Below are positions 41,101 to 49,624 of a stretch of DNA of 64,000 bases, in pieces. Location: assembly GCF_001039355.2 (NCBI RefSeq), contig NW_019773737.1, forward strand, positions 501,385 to 565,384, written 5' to 3'. Under the pieces are notes generated by a model. It did no database searches. It saw only the letters and a list, made by a program, of their open reading frames with translations, and was not told where the DNA came from. The DNA comes from Lingula anatina (Eukaryota > Brachiopoda > Lingulata > Lingulida > Lingulidae). Numbering within the stretch: position 1 is the stretch's first letter; each line of letters begins with the position of its first letter. The translations under genes were made by a program, and so were the position numbers.

Positions 41101-44100
41101 CACGCCAAGCTAAGACGTTAGATTCTTTGTGAAACACTCCAAGTCGGCTTCAGCTAAGTCGACCTAGCTAGGCCACCCAGCTCGAGTAAGACGTCTACGG
41201 ATTTAAGATTCTTTGTGAAACGGGGGCCTGGAGGACAAGCAGGAACTCGCAGAACACGTCTACCGTTGTTTTGCCATAAGTAACTTGGCCGACGTTGAGG
41301 AGTTTGATGAAATAAAAAGCGAGATCGAGCATCTTTGTGGCTATAGCAGAGACAGAGAAGCTGGCCGCCAAATGCACCCAGTGAGATGGTTCCAGTTGGA
41401 ATTGGATTTGGCGAAGAAGAGTGAAGAAATGCCGATCATATATATTAAAGAACTGCGTGATATGGCGCGCTTAGTTGGAATCCGTGACGCGGAGTTGGAT
41501 GAAATGTTTATTCCTTATCATCATCATCTGGGAGACGTCCTACACTTCAAAGTGGATGGACTGGAAAATATCGTCATATTGGATCCACAGTGGTTAGCAG
41601 ATCTGTTTTCTGCCATCATGACCCCGCCTGTTAGTAAAAGTGGAAAGAATCGCCTCGATTACTTGAAACGAAGTCTGGGAAAAGGAGAACTGAACGAGGA
41701 GGTGTTCGATGTATATCTGCAGAAGGAAAAGATGACCGACATGAAAAACGAAGTGATTCAAATTATGGAGCATTTTGACCTGATGTTGGACATATCTAAA
41801 TCAGTTCAAAATCCAATGCTGCCGTCTGGAAAGAGAAAATTCGTCGTGCCTTGCATGCTGAAATGCAATGACCTGGTGAAATATCGGCCTCCCGAGAAGG
41901 TTCGAGAAATATCTTTATTCATTTCATTCCCTCACGGCTTCTTTCCTCCAGGGCTATTCCATCGTTTGATCATCCGTCTGCTTAGGAGGTATAAACCTTA
42001 CCATTGTGTAAATGGCATCCCAGATGTTGGTTTTGACCGCGCATCCTTCCGTCTGGAAGACAAAACATCTGTGCTTCATCTCTTCACTGCAGAAAAGGAC
42101 ATTGAACTAGTGATAGATAACGCTGAGCGTAACATATACTTCAACGCACGACAAACAGTGGAAGACGAGTTGTCCTATCTTCAAGAGACATACTGTCCCA
42201 GAATGCATTTTGGCTACTTTATCAGGGCAAACGATAAGAGACACAAAATACCGATAGAAGCAGAGACCGTTCTAAAATCAGATGCCATCTGTGTATGCGT
42301 AGAGAAATCTGACGAAGAGATTCAGCTGAAACCATATCGTGTTTGGTTTACAAGTAAGTGATTCAGAAAAAATAAAACATGTTCTCTTGTTTGAAATGGA
42401 CATAATGTATTGGAATTTCAGACTGTGCTATAAAATGTCAAAAAAAAATCCCAAAAAAAAAAAAATAATAACAATAATAAATTTGCATTTCAATCATTTC
42501 AGCTGTGGAGAAAGAACCACGCAGTCCTCAAAGTCTGGAGGCAGGTAAGAAAAACCGCCTCATCTTTTAATAGGCTCTCCGCCTCTCGCTCGCCTCCCCA
42601 TGTGTCGTCCCATTGTAGCCGAAATTTAATGACTGTACCCCTGCAGGGACGACGCAAATGGAGGCGTGATAGGTGGAGAGACCATTAAAAGATTAGGCGT
42701 TCGTTCTTTCATGTACGTCCGCCATATTTAGTTCCAGGATTTGTAAAGCCATGGCTATATTCGTTGAGACTAATTGGTCCGCGGGTCAAATATGGCCGAC
42801 CCACTTGAAAGCAATGCCGCTAATACACTAATGGTGTACCCGCCGACCACAAGCGCCAGTCTTGCAGGGGCCTAGCTATTAAACCGCTTCGCTGAGATTT
42901 AATCAATATAATTGCTAGTCTCCAGCAAGCCTGACGTTAATTTTGACAAACCTGACAAGGCACTGTGTCATTCTCATACGCTGTATTACACAGTAGTGAG
43001 CTTGGTTTCTTTCACACCACGGTGCATTCTGCTTTACTTTTGTAATAGTAAACTCTTGAAAGTTCTTCTCTTTAAAGTCCCTTAACCGTTTTCAAAATCT
43101 GTGATCATGTAACAAAACGGTTTGAGAATTTGGGTCACCTCTAAGCTATGTTCTGCTGCATGGCGCAATCGTAAAAAATTACTTGTCGCGTGCATCCCAG
43201 TATAAATCGACAACAGTATATACATGTAGTAAGCCAACTTTCGTCTAGGTCTCACTCTTGTACATGGTTTCATTTACTGTACACCGAATTTAACAAGGGA
43301 CTGCGCATGCACATTGGGGCACTATGGGAACTGGTGCATTCTGCCGATTAACCATCGGGGGGGGGGGGGGCACCAAATGGGGCCAGACCATATTAACAGG
43401 ACAAAAATACGGGAGGCCATAGCTAGTGACCCAATGAACTTGACCAAGGTTGGCAGACAGTGAACCAATGAAACCATTTTACTGGGATTGCGATGCTCCC
43501 GGCAAATATTTTACCATAGTATGCGCTATAAAATCGATATTAATTAGGGACGTGGGAGACATTTTGCACTTTTAGGCACAAGCAGAGAGGAGAAAGTTAA
43601 GGTCTGGCCTTGTACAGTTGAACTCTTCGAGAAGAAGGCATATGACGCTAAACGGGTTTGTTGCTACACTTCATTAGATTTTATTTTTGATATATAAGTC
43701 TATGTTATATTATATTCAAACTTTATAAAAGATTTATTGTTAGAAAATTTGCAGTTTTATAACAACATCCTCTAAATGTTTCACACCTTATCTCCTTGAT
43801 ACACCAGTAAAATTTTGTAATTGCAGTTAATGCTCCCAAATTTTTTTGGCAATCAACAGGTCTACAAGAACTACACAGATTGGAGGGGAAGAGCTGTGAT
43901 CATCAACAATGTCAGCTTTGACAATAAGTTTTCCCTTGATAGGAAGGGCACAGAGGTGGATGTTGAGCATTTGAAAAGTTTATTTCGGCAGTTACATTAC
44001 TTGGTGTTGAAGCATGACAACCTGACAGCTGAGGTACGTTGATATCTTAAACTGTCAGTTATCCTGCCGCATTTTCGTATTTTGTGTACTAGCTATAGTA

Positions 44101-46377
44101 CGAATACATATAAAGAGATGCATTTCACACGCGGAAGTGTCCAAAAATAAAATTCAATAAATTCAAAGTTGTATTCACTTTTAAACATGTGTATAGAACA
44201 AAATTCCACGAATGTCTCAATTAAATTTATTTTTTCACTTTTACCATGTCTTTACGTTATGACGTTTCTATATAGGAAATGCCAACCATTGCTGAGTTTA
44301 GTTTGTCAATTTGGGAAAGCACTGTGGCAAAAAACTGTTGCAATTACTCTCCAGTTTGGCCTCAAAATGTCTTAGATTGCTTGGGCGATGTTTTTAAAAT
44401 ACATAGTTAAAACTATCAGATAATGACATACATCTGAAGAAGATTAACACACATTATGGTATATGAAGTGGGGTGTCAGTTAATGATACAATAAAACAAA
44501 ACGGTTTTATGAACATAAATGATCAAATGTAGATATTTAAATTATGCTATTTAGGCTATTGACCAACTAGCCAGACGTGAGTCAAGCACTGATCACAGTG
44601 CTTACTCTTCCTTCATCATGGTGATCCTGAGTCATGGTGGAGAGAACACGGTGATAGGCACTGATGGTAATCACATAGGGTATGACCAAATTCTGGCACA
44701 CTTTGAGGCTTCCAGGTGCCCGACACTGAACGGCAAACCCAAGATGTTCTTCATATCTGCGTGTCAGGGCAGTAAGTACTATTCATCTAGGTTGATGTAT
44801 TATTGTGTTCTTCATGTCAGACAAGTTTGAATTTGGTGTGTAAAGTATGATATGAGGTTTTTATTGATTCTTTCTTTTATGCTTTTGTGTTTAAACGTAT
44901 TGTGATTGTTATAATGATTGATATAGTAAAACATGTTGTATCCTACCTCTTATAAATCTGGGGGGGGGGAGTTTTTATATATTTTTATTTTTATCATATA
45001 AAATATAAAATGGAGCTTTATTAAACAGTCATACTAACGGTGGTTTAGATATTTCAGTAAATAATTTTCTCTTTTGCACAATATTAAGTGAAAAATTTTT
45101 GTCAGTATAATTTGGGAATTGCTTCATTACTTCTTTGTCCTGCCTTTTATCTATGTAAAAACATCTCTTAATTTTGCATAAGGTATGGATGAAAATGCGC
45201 CGTTGCTAAATACAAAACAAGTGCCACCGAGACCGCAAGAAACTCACTCAAATCCAGAGAAAGTTGATATGATATTAGTAACTTCAACGACCAGAGGTAA
45301 GATTGTCGAGTGTTTTTGTTTCTAGTGACTTTTTGTTCTATTGATACATCACATTTTTGTAGAAAAAAAATTAAGGACGTGTGATGTGAATATCATTAGA
45401 TGGCGTCCGAAAAGTATTTCTTCTGTTATAGTCTTCTTGGCTGCATTTTGACCAAAGTGACGCTTGTTTGACACCCGGCATTAAAGTAAGGTTTGCTTAC
45501 CATTCAGGTGACAAGTCTTGGCGATCTACTGAACATGGTACGTTTTTCATTCAGTGTCTGGTTAAAGAGCTCTCGGAAAAAGCATGTGACACCCATCTAC
45601 TTGATATATTGACACAGGTAATCACGTATTACAACAGTTCTCTTTGAAACAAAACTAAAGACAAATGGTTAATGTTGTCCCCTCAAATATCACTCCCAGT
45701 AGCTAGGTGTGGCAGGAGCGGTGGTCCGCTTGCGTCCGTAGTCCGTTTTCCATTGCTTTGCACCGGTGAATTTCGTTCCACAACACTTCGAATAACCCTA
45801 TTCTTTACTGGTACTAACAGTATGGGAGCCCGGAGTTCCATTCCCAGGACTACCATTTCTGTCACACCGGCATAGGAGGATTTCGTACATTATAGAGACA
45901 GATGATTATTTTGGGATGCGCCAGTTACAAATATTAGACGGATCTTTTCATACGTTTTACATACATGTTCTTCTGCGGCCCCACGAAAGCCGAATAGATA
46001 AATGCACTGATGTGATCAGCGCAGTTAAACCTCCTTTACACTGGGTATTATTATTTTTCTACTCTCAATCGGGCCCGTATTATGGAACGCAGATAGGACG
46101 CCGCCCACAGGGGGCGTAAACTAATATCTCAGTTAAGCCCCCTTTACACTGGACGATTACGTTAATTATGAAAAGTAGCAAAATATAATTTAAAATCACA
46201 CATTTCAAAGAAAGTGGTTGATGTTGCTATGTCAACTGGTTATTGTTTATCAACAAGGTGAACGACAGTGTCTCCAAGATGCCAACTCGAGATGGTTGCC
46301 GACAGATATCAAGTATATCGACGCTAACATTGAGGAAATCATTGTGTTTCTGGCCAGGGCTGTACTATCCAGAGTGA
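23586..46377 (+). CDS. Gene C: Roc-COR GTPase fused to a caspase, 14 exons, about 952 aa
   Basis: Exons: 23586-23673, 23848-23898, 29998-30225, 34909-35058, 35718-35960, 36199-36320, 41234-42353, 42503-42544, 43576-43655, 43860-44033, 44555-44771, 45183-45296, 45508-45617 and 46258-46377. All have AG/GT borders. The phases chain (1,1,1,1,1,0,1,1,0,0,1,1,0) and the total of 2,859 nt is divisible by three. Domains: a charged N-terminus starting MSEKEIQCLMDS; Roc about 65-292, with P-loop GPYGVGKT (72-79), DFGGQ (208-212) and THKD (286-289); COR about 295-667; caspase about 709-952, with His793 in LSHGG and Cys836 in ISACQG. The ATG context (AAAATGT) is acceptable, but no upstream in-frame stop was seen close by, so a longer N-terminus is possible. 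Roc-COR modules dimerise and switch with GTP; here the switch would drive or restrain a protease. The first two exons are the least certain part; the Roc to caspase chain is strong. Confidence 0.8.
23918..24595. mobile_element. Foldback/MITE element in gene C intron 2
   Basis: Arms of about 150 bp (23918-24065 and about 24440-24595) are inverted copies: TATATGTCAAAGGCCCCGACC at the left, GGGGCATTTGACATATA at the right. The inner part contains a duplicated 60-bp segment (about 24345-24465) with AGACATCCCC and CTTGGCCAAT. No ORF. It begins 19 bases after the exon 2 donor. Confidence 0.85.
25409..26809. mobile_element. 1.4-kb non-autonomous DNA transposon (CACTGTAAAAAC ends) in gene C intron 2
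   Basis: The left end CACTGTAAAAACAGTGTTTAGC is inverted at the right end with one mismatch (GCTAAACACCGTTTTTACAGTG). The interior has many variants of TTAGC, CACGCG and CTAAGCACG but no transposase ORF. Related CACTGTAAAAAC segments occur at 18195 and 27335. Confidence 0.8.
27121..27449 (+). repeat. Dispersed repeat, copy 2 (direct copy of 17979-18297)
   Basis: It is similar to 17979-18297 over its whole length, including the CAACGTT-rich start and GCCTGGATGTGTTTAGCAG at the end. It lies in gene C intron 2. Confidence 0.85.
27461..27528. repeat. (AT)n microsatellite
   Basis: About 65 bases of AT repeats flanked by GTTTGATAT and ATATCAAAC, making the whole tract palindromic. Confidence 0.97.
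27549..29032 (+). mobile_element. Tc1/mariner-like element with broken transposase, gene C intron 2
   Basis: Terminal sequences TTAATATGGAATATT (27549) and AATATTCCATATTGA (about 29018) are inverted repeats. Between them the + strand shows transposase pieces in order: an arginine-rich linker (about 28030-28150), QRRLQWAGDHV with VVFSDEATYG (28220-28330, first catalytic Asp), VSVWGAFHVG (28420-28450), VYQDDCATPQ (about 28560-28595, second Asp) and RALQAAAGGHTRNY, ending with a stop at 28732. Several frameshifts and stops break it, so it is inactive. The same inner terminal sequence occurs in the element at 57711-59340. Confidence 0.85.
29998..36320 (+). CDS. Gene C exons 3-6: Roc GTPase domain
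   Basis: Exon 3 (29998-30225) carries VAIVGPYGVGKTHLVKRL, the G1 P-loop. Exon 4 (34909-35058) is the segment between switch regions. Exon 5 (35718-35960) carries ITVWDFGGQDVYYTTHQTF, the G3 motif DxGGQ typical of Roc domains. Exon 6 (36199-36320) carries HVLIIGTHKDKL, the G4 motif THxD. Introns are 4.7 kb, 0.66 kb and 0.24 kb. Exon 5 has a tandem acceptor TAGCAG, so it may start at 35718 or 35721, adding or dropping one residue. All motifs needed to bind GTP are present. Confidence 0.85.
30737..31088. repeat. 174-bp tandem duplication in gene C intron 3
   Basis: Two head-to-tail units share GATGCCTTTTGTTCGGAAAG (30787 and 30961) and TTATTCTCTCTTTTCTGCAC. They are diverged by point changes and small indels. 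No coding signal. Confidence 0.9.
31183..31560 (+). mobile_element. Mariner-like remnant in gene C intron 3
   Basis: CAGGGTGTGCTGAAAGTAATGC resembles a mariner-type end and is followed by a segment shared with 9097-9190. A short ORF inside (31321-31554) has a helix-turn-helix flavour (KIAPRYGVSGQIIYRV), as in the N-terminus of some transposase or repressor-like elements, but it is too short to assign. Confidence 0.4.
31690..31836 (-). repeat. Dispersed repeat, copy 2 (inverted copy of 109-255)
   Basis: It is the reverse complement of the repeat in gene A's intron, with few differences. Confidence 0.75.
32456..32747. mobile_element. Small MITE rich in CTGCA and ATGCT motifs
   Basis: The ends CCCGCACGAAAACGCAGTAG and CTACTGCATTTTTGTGCGGG are inverted repeats with two mismatches. 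The interior is a string of TACTGCA and ATGCTTC variants. A diverged CTGCA-rich relative lies at about 47310-47460. Confidence 0.7.
32836..32836. other. Single-N assembly join
   Basis: The C-run plus GGCACTTGTAATTGATACTC after this N repeats 32086-32125 almost exactly, which suggests two overlapping or allelic contig ends. Confidence 0.5.
32872..34800 (-). mobile_element. Non-LTR retrotransposon (LINE), 5'-truncated, gene C intron 3
   Basis: Read on the minus strand it runs from about 34800 to an A tail at 32872-32884. Fragments of reverse transcriptase are visible: LPKGDKPRHFLKNWRPISLL, LIDFEKAFDS, the finger/palm motif RGCRQGDPLSPYLF, and the catalytic YADD (about 33905). A C-terminal zinc-binding region follows with CSLCKGAEETTEHLFWNC (33340-33420). 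A frame change at the single N and stops elsewhere make it non-functional. The 5' end was not defined. Confidence 0.85.
34073..34535. repeat. About 230-bp direct duplication flanking the N at 34303
   Basis: 34073-34302 is repeated at 34306-34535 with a single visible substitution. The copies abut the single N, so this is most likely an unmerged contig overlap inside the LINE and not a biological duplication. Confidence 0.8.
35080..35109. repeat. Poly-T tract in gene C intron 4
   Basis: About 30 T residues shortly after the exon 4 donor, followed within 50 bases by a poly-C run (35144-35157). Confidence 0.9.
35337..35650. mobile_element. Long-inverted-repeat MITE, copy 1, gene C intron 4
   Basis: The arms CAATGGGAGCATCGAGATG at the left and the mirrored CATTGGGAGCATTCACATCG at the right bound a palindrome of about 310 bp. 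The inner part includes GTAAGGAAAACCGCTTAA and GGTCTCCCCGCCTCTCAC with mirrored partners. A related copy starts at 42547. No ORF. Confidence 0.8.
36690..38260 (-). mobile_element. LINE fragment (region between endonuclease and reverse transcriptase), interrupted
   Basis: On the minus strand the reading FNNVSPDSFDDKFLNSVIA (about 36900-36955) and, across an inserted element, ARWQRDYQEL (about 37995-38025) fit the linker that joins endonuclease and reverse transcriptase in non-LTR elements. It is degraded, with stops. The piggyBac-like element at 36948-37985 sits inside it. Confidence 0.55.
36944..37989. mobile_element. piggyBac-like non-autonomous element with TTAA duplication
   Basis: TTAA at 36944-36947 and 37986-37989 flank ends CCCTCAAG and CTTGAGGG, the piggyBac signature. 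Internal subterminal repeats are asymmetric: GACCGAGTGGGGTCAT directly at the left end, and its inverted partner (ATGACCCCACTTGGTC) set about 35 bases inside the right end. The palindrome GGGGTCATNTATGACCCC (with variants) occurs three times, at 36964, 37128 and 37922. No transposase ORF. Confidence 0.85.
38270..39310 (-). pseudogene. Gypsy-type integrase remnant with intron-like interruptions
   Basis: The minus strand shows the H2C2 zinc-binding part (GHLGRDKTLDKLQKRYYW, with CCAICQK, about 39065-39190), then the core start IGIDLIGSLKETT (about 38746 downward), then LSDQGREFNNKL (about 38280-38310). The pieces are separated by 244-bp and 256-bp stretches that carry splice-like borders. A frameshift lies in the middle piece. 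This is either a decayed intron-bearing host gene of integrase origin or a decayed retroelement. It lies antisense in gene C intron 6. Confidence 0.6.
39365..40170 (-). mobile_element. LINE 3' fragment, gene C intron 6
   Basis: A minus-strand ORF (40165 to 39617) carries the C-terminal zinc-binding region of a non-LTR reverse transcriptase (ETKLQWFQYRIIFRILPVRS, then CFICGAEREDLRHVFLNC). It is followed by an A-rich tail (poly-T on the + strand, 39368-39389) and TG/CA-rich 3' sequence. It is cut off by the N gap and resembles the end of the 32872-34800 element in domain but not closely in sequence. Confidence 0.8.
40171..40488. other. Assembly gap (318 N)
   Basis: Run of Ns between a LINE fragment and a MITE inside gene C intron 6. 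No flank duplication was seen. Confidence 0.99.
40493..41228. mobile_element. MITE (GGCCCCCGTTTCACAAA ends) abutting gene C exon 7
   Basis: The left GGCCCCCGTTTCACAAA and right TTTGTGAAACGGGGGCC are perfect inverted repeats. Subterminal motifs such as CTTAAGTCGG, GACTTAG and CGTTTCACAAAGAATC recur in both orientations. It is about 736 bp with no ORF. Its right end is five bases from exon 7. Confidence 0.85.
41234..42353 (+). CDS. Gene C exon 7: COR domain
   Basis: An open exon of 373 codons starts in phase 0 (GACAAGCAGGAACTC) and ends ACAA|GTAAGT in phase 1. The hallmark is VILDPQWLADLFSAIMTP, which matches the conserved COR segment of Roco proteins (LRRK/MFHAS1 family). COR mediates dimerisation and couples it to the Roc domain. 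The acceptor AG (41232-41233) is only five bases from the end of a MITE, and a clear pyrimidine tract is missing. Exon definition at this side is therefore less certain, although the reading frame joins correctly to exon 6. Confidence 0.85.
42503..46377 (+). CDS. Gene C exons 8-14: linker and caspase domain
   Basis: Exon 8 (42503-42544) is a 42-nt linker. Exon 9 (43576-43655) aligns with gene B exon 3 (VKVWPCTVELFEKKAYD against VKVKPCSVDLFQEKAFD). Exons 10-11 are the large subunit: GRAVIINNVSFDN, S1 Arg in LDRKGTEVD, catalytic His in ILSHGGENT, catalytic Cys in KMFFISACQG. Exon 12 is the inter-subunit linker. Exons 13-14 are the small subunit, with DKSWRSTEHGTFFIQCL and the stop at 46375-46377. 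The pentapeptide is SACQG, not QACxG. Because exon 8 enters and leaves in phase 1 and exon 7 leaves in phase 1, the COR reads straight into the caspase. A separate caspase gene with its own promoter inside intron 7 or 8 is the main alternative. Confidence 0.85.
42547..42725. mobile_element. Long-inverted-repeat MITE, copy 2, truncated at gene C exon 8
   Basis: From 42547 it matches copy 1 (35337-35650): AAGAAAAACCGCC near the left, GAGAGACCATTAAAAGATTAGGCG at the inner right arm, then CATGTACGTCCGCCATATTTAG. The outer left arm present in copy 1 is missing and exon 8 takes its place. The donor GTAAGA of exon 8 aligns with GTAAGG inside copy 1. Confidence 0.7.
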
Positions 46378-46610
46378 ATTAAGGCAGTGGAAGTGGACAT
46401 ACAGGTACACTTGCTATGTAGTAGCCACCCTCGCCTTCTGTTACCATGATGTTTCTATTGAGACTCAAGTAACTGAAATTTGATCACATGTTCATTTTTC
46501 TCAACCTACATTTTTTTCTCGTTTAATTTATTTTATTTTGGTTTCCGCCGTACATAGACTGGAGTTCTTTACTGTTATTGATAATCACCACTTGTATTAA
46601 GTATATGGCA

Positions 46611-46616
46611 AATAAA
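46611..46616 (+). terminator. Candidate poly(A) signal of gene C
   Basis: AATAAA 233 bases after the stop codon of gene C, a plausible 3' UTR length. Confidence 0.6.
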
Positions 46617-48514
46617 ACCGTAAATTTACAAACTTTGGAACACGGTTCCAGCACCAAATATAAAGAAGTAAGAGGCGTATTTCATGTTGTGCTTATAATG
46701 TTTTCTTTTTCAAACACTTAAAATCAAACGAAGTGTGTGTCAGGTGTCTGGGTTAGTACTTACCAAAATAGAGATGTTCCGTTTTTGCTGCCTGTTTCTA
46801 ATCTTCACATAGCTGTAATTTCTCATGCTTTAATCCAGTTGCAAGCGCAGAACCTCTATTTACAATCATCCTCAACTGCTGTGTCTGTTTTTTATAAAAG
46901 GCTCATGCTGTCTTGTTTTTAGATGTTTATGGAGTAAGAACTTCACATAATGTAGTTGTATGAGCAAAAATGTTCATTGGCAGTTGGTTCATAAATGATG
47001 ATCATTCAGCACAAGTTAAATTTGTTCTTCCTACCGTTAGCGGACCGCCTACAATTATCTTGTCCACAAACTTACGATAAGAGGACAATTTTCGACTTGT
47101 CTTTAATAATAATTATTTTTTATTCTTAGTTTTAGACATGTATACATTATGTACAATGAAAAGCAAAAGTACTGGCACACGATTTCAATTGTCTGTGAGC
47201 TCTCTTCACATGAATTTGTAGCAGTTTGGATTGGGTCCGCCTTTCTTTTCATTGAGAAATTTAACATTAAAAGTAAAAACCTTTGCAACATACCGTATCA
47301 GGCCTGCTGCAAATCTGCTGCAAATTGCAATTTCTTCTTAAAGGATTGCAGTAATGTTTCTGCAAATAAGCGGCAATTTTTTTTCTTCGAACTCCTGCAA
47401 CCCGTCTCTGCAAACTTTGATATTACTGCAACATTACTGCAGATTTGATTTTGTTACGGGAATCTAATTATGAATGTAACAAGTAATACGAAATGTCCAG
47501 ATGTGGTACGTATGTGTTTTCGTAGTACCAAATTATCATTATGGTATTAGTTTTGCGATGATGTAAAATAGTATAAAGCAGTGATTACATTTACCAGTAT
47601 TTATCTTAAATAATTCATTATATATATATATAGTGAGAATGAAAATCATACAGAAGTTTCTTCGCTGATAAACATAAAAACAAATTCTGGTCGCAATGTT
47701 TGTGCTGTAATAATTTGTTTTATTGGAATTTTAGTTACCTTTTTATATCACGAAGTGGCATCTGAATGAATACAAAGAGCAAAGGAGAGGGGCTGTAAAC
47801 AGATAATGTGTCAGTACTGTAATAAGAAAACCACAGTTATATCATGCAATACTTCAAACAATTCTTAAGGCGAAATCTTTGGCCTCACATTAAACACTCG
47901 ATAAGTAAATAAACAGATTTACATCTTATATGTACTTGGTCATAAAGTTTTAACAATATTACCGTCCTTCATTTTTGTTTACATGGGTATGTTTTGCGTA
48001 TTATTATCATTATCATTATTATTATTACGATATAGACGTGGATATGTTTCAATCCTTAATACAATGAAATTTATCACATATTCCAAAGAATATGTGTCCA
48101 GGTTGTAAGTATATAATATTGGTGTGATATATTGATACCACGGTAATATGGTGGTCAATATTAATGTAATGTTAGTTATCGATAGGAACAGAATAAGACA
48201 CCCAAGAGAAGATCCTGTATAATATAATATTAGTTACTGTTATAAAAGAAGAAGACACCTTAGAACATGAACAAAGTACTAAAAGGTAAAAAAAGGTTAG
48301 AGCAAAGTGACGGGCACGGATTGCATAAATTATATGTACATGTAAAGTGAGAAATGATGAGTTAGCTACATGCACCTGTACCGTGTATATATATATCAAG
48401 TGTTAAAGAGTGGAAAAGGGACAGAAATGTAGTCATAAAGGTTGTTCCACTGTAAATAAAGGCTTGTGAAAACTAAAACATCCGTTCTTACTTTATACCT
48501 GGCTCTACACAACA
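46617..48514. other. Intergenic region downstream of gene C
   Basis: No exon recognised. A CTGCA-rich segment at about 47310-47460 resembles the small MITE at 32456-32747. The rest is AT-rich. Confidence 0.5.
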
Positions 48515-48577
48515 ATGAACATACGCCTCATCCTGTCTCTCTGTCTCTGTCTCTCTCTGGCATGCATTTCAATTGTT
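48515..48577 (+). CDS. Possible first exon of a secreted protein (signal peptide)
   Basis: The ATG opens MNIRLILSLCLCLSLACISIV, 21 codons with a basic residue and a hydrophobic core, ending exactly at a strong donor (GTT|GTAAGT) in phase 0. A TATA-like run lies at about 48387-48397. No following exon could be chosen with confidence between here and gene D. The CT-rich coding stretch could also be a low-complexity coincidence. Confidence 0.35.
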
Positions 48578-48680
48578 GTAAGTATTTAAACGTGATGTTG
48601 TGAAAACAATCATTTTCTACTTATCATCATAACTTTCGTTCTTCATTTAAAAAAGTCACAGGGCACCAAAAAGTGGTCTC

Positions 48681-48697
48681 TCCCTCTCTCTCTCTCA

Positions 48698-48734
<37 letters not shown>
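48681..48734. repeat. Compound (CT)n(CA)n microsatellite
   Basis: CT repeats followed by CA repeats, 104 bases after the possible signal-peptide exon. Confidence 0.95.
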
Positions 48735-48736
<2 letters not shown>

Positions 48737-49624
48737 ATATATCATTATACGCAAATCACACCTTGTTACTGTCACTGATATAGCCATTAATTTGAACAAT
48801 TTCAATCATGTTTCAGCTTTAGCTACCCTGAGTGTCATAGCAACGTAAAAGTTAGTTTGTTTAATATTTAATATACCTTGGAGTCACTTTCGCTAGCTTT
48901 GACGAACAGCGACAATCTGAGGGCGTTCTTCTTCAAAATTTTGCCTGGGCGCGTCCATATTTGGAAGTCACACGTCACAGCTGTGTCCGCCAGGATCCAT
49001 ACTTGAAAGTCATAAGTCTCATACGTCACAGGTTTGGCCGCCTGGAGCTGCCTTTCCCGCCTTGCGATGACATAATCTCGTGCAGACTAGACAAGAATCA
49101 AAGTGTCTGACGCGGATTTAGATGTTTGAATTGAAAATATCTTGCAGTCGAAGGTCAGTGCCACAATACAAGCAACATTCTGCTTTAAAAATTGATTTTG
49201 GTGTAGCCGTTGCGCAGCCCTTATAGTGGTATCGGGCATCCAGTGTAGCTGTCAAACTTGGCACAACACGGCAAGCACGTGTATTGTGTCTATTATCTCA
49301 GGACAAAATATTCTTTTATAAGCAAAAATACAAAAACATTGGATATATCTTTTTCTTTAATAAACATATTATTTATTTCTCACTTTACATATCTTAAATA
49401 CAGCAAATAAAATTAAATAAAGCAGAATTAAATCTATTTTACGTTTAATTTTGGTCTGATGACATTCAACTGCAGATTCACTGCGGAGCAGTTCTATTTG
49501 ATTGACGGAAGCCTAACATGGCCGCTGTGCACTAGAGCCTGGTATTGCGATATGGGTTATATATGAAATCAAGATCGAGCTGGCATTACCCGAATCTAGA
49601 ACCTAGGGTAGCTTTAGCTATGTC

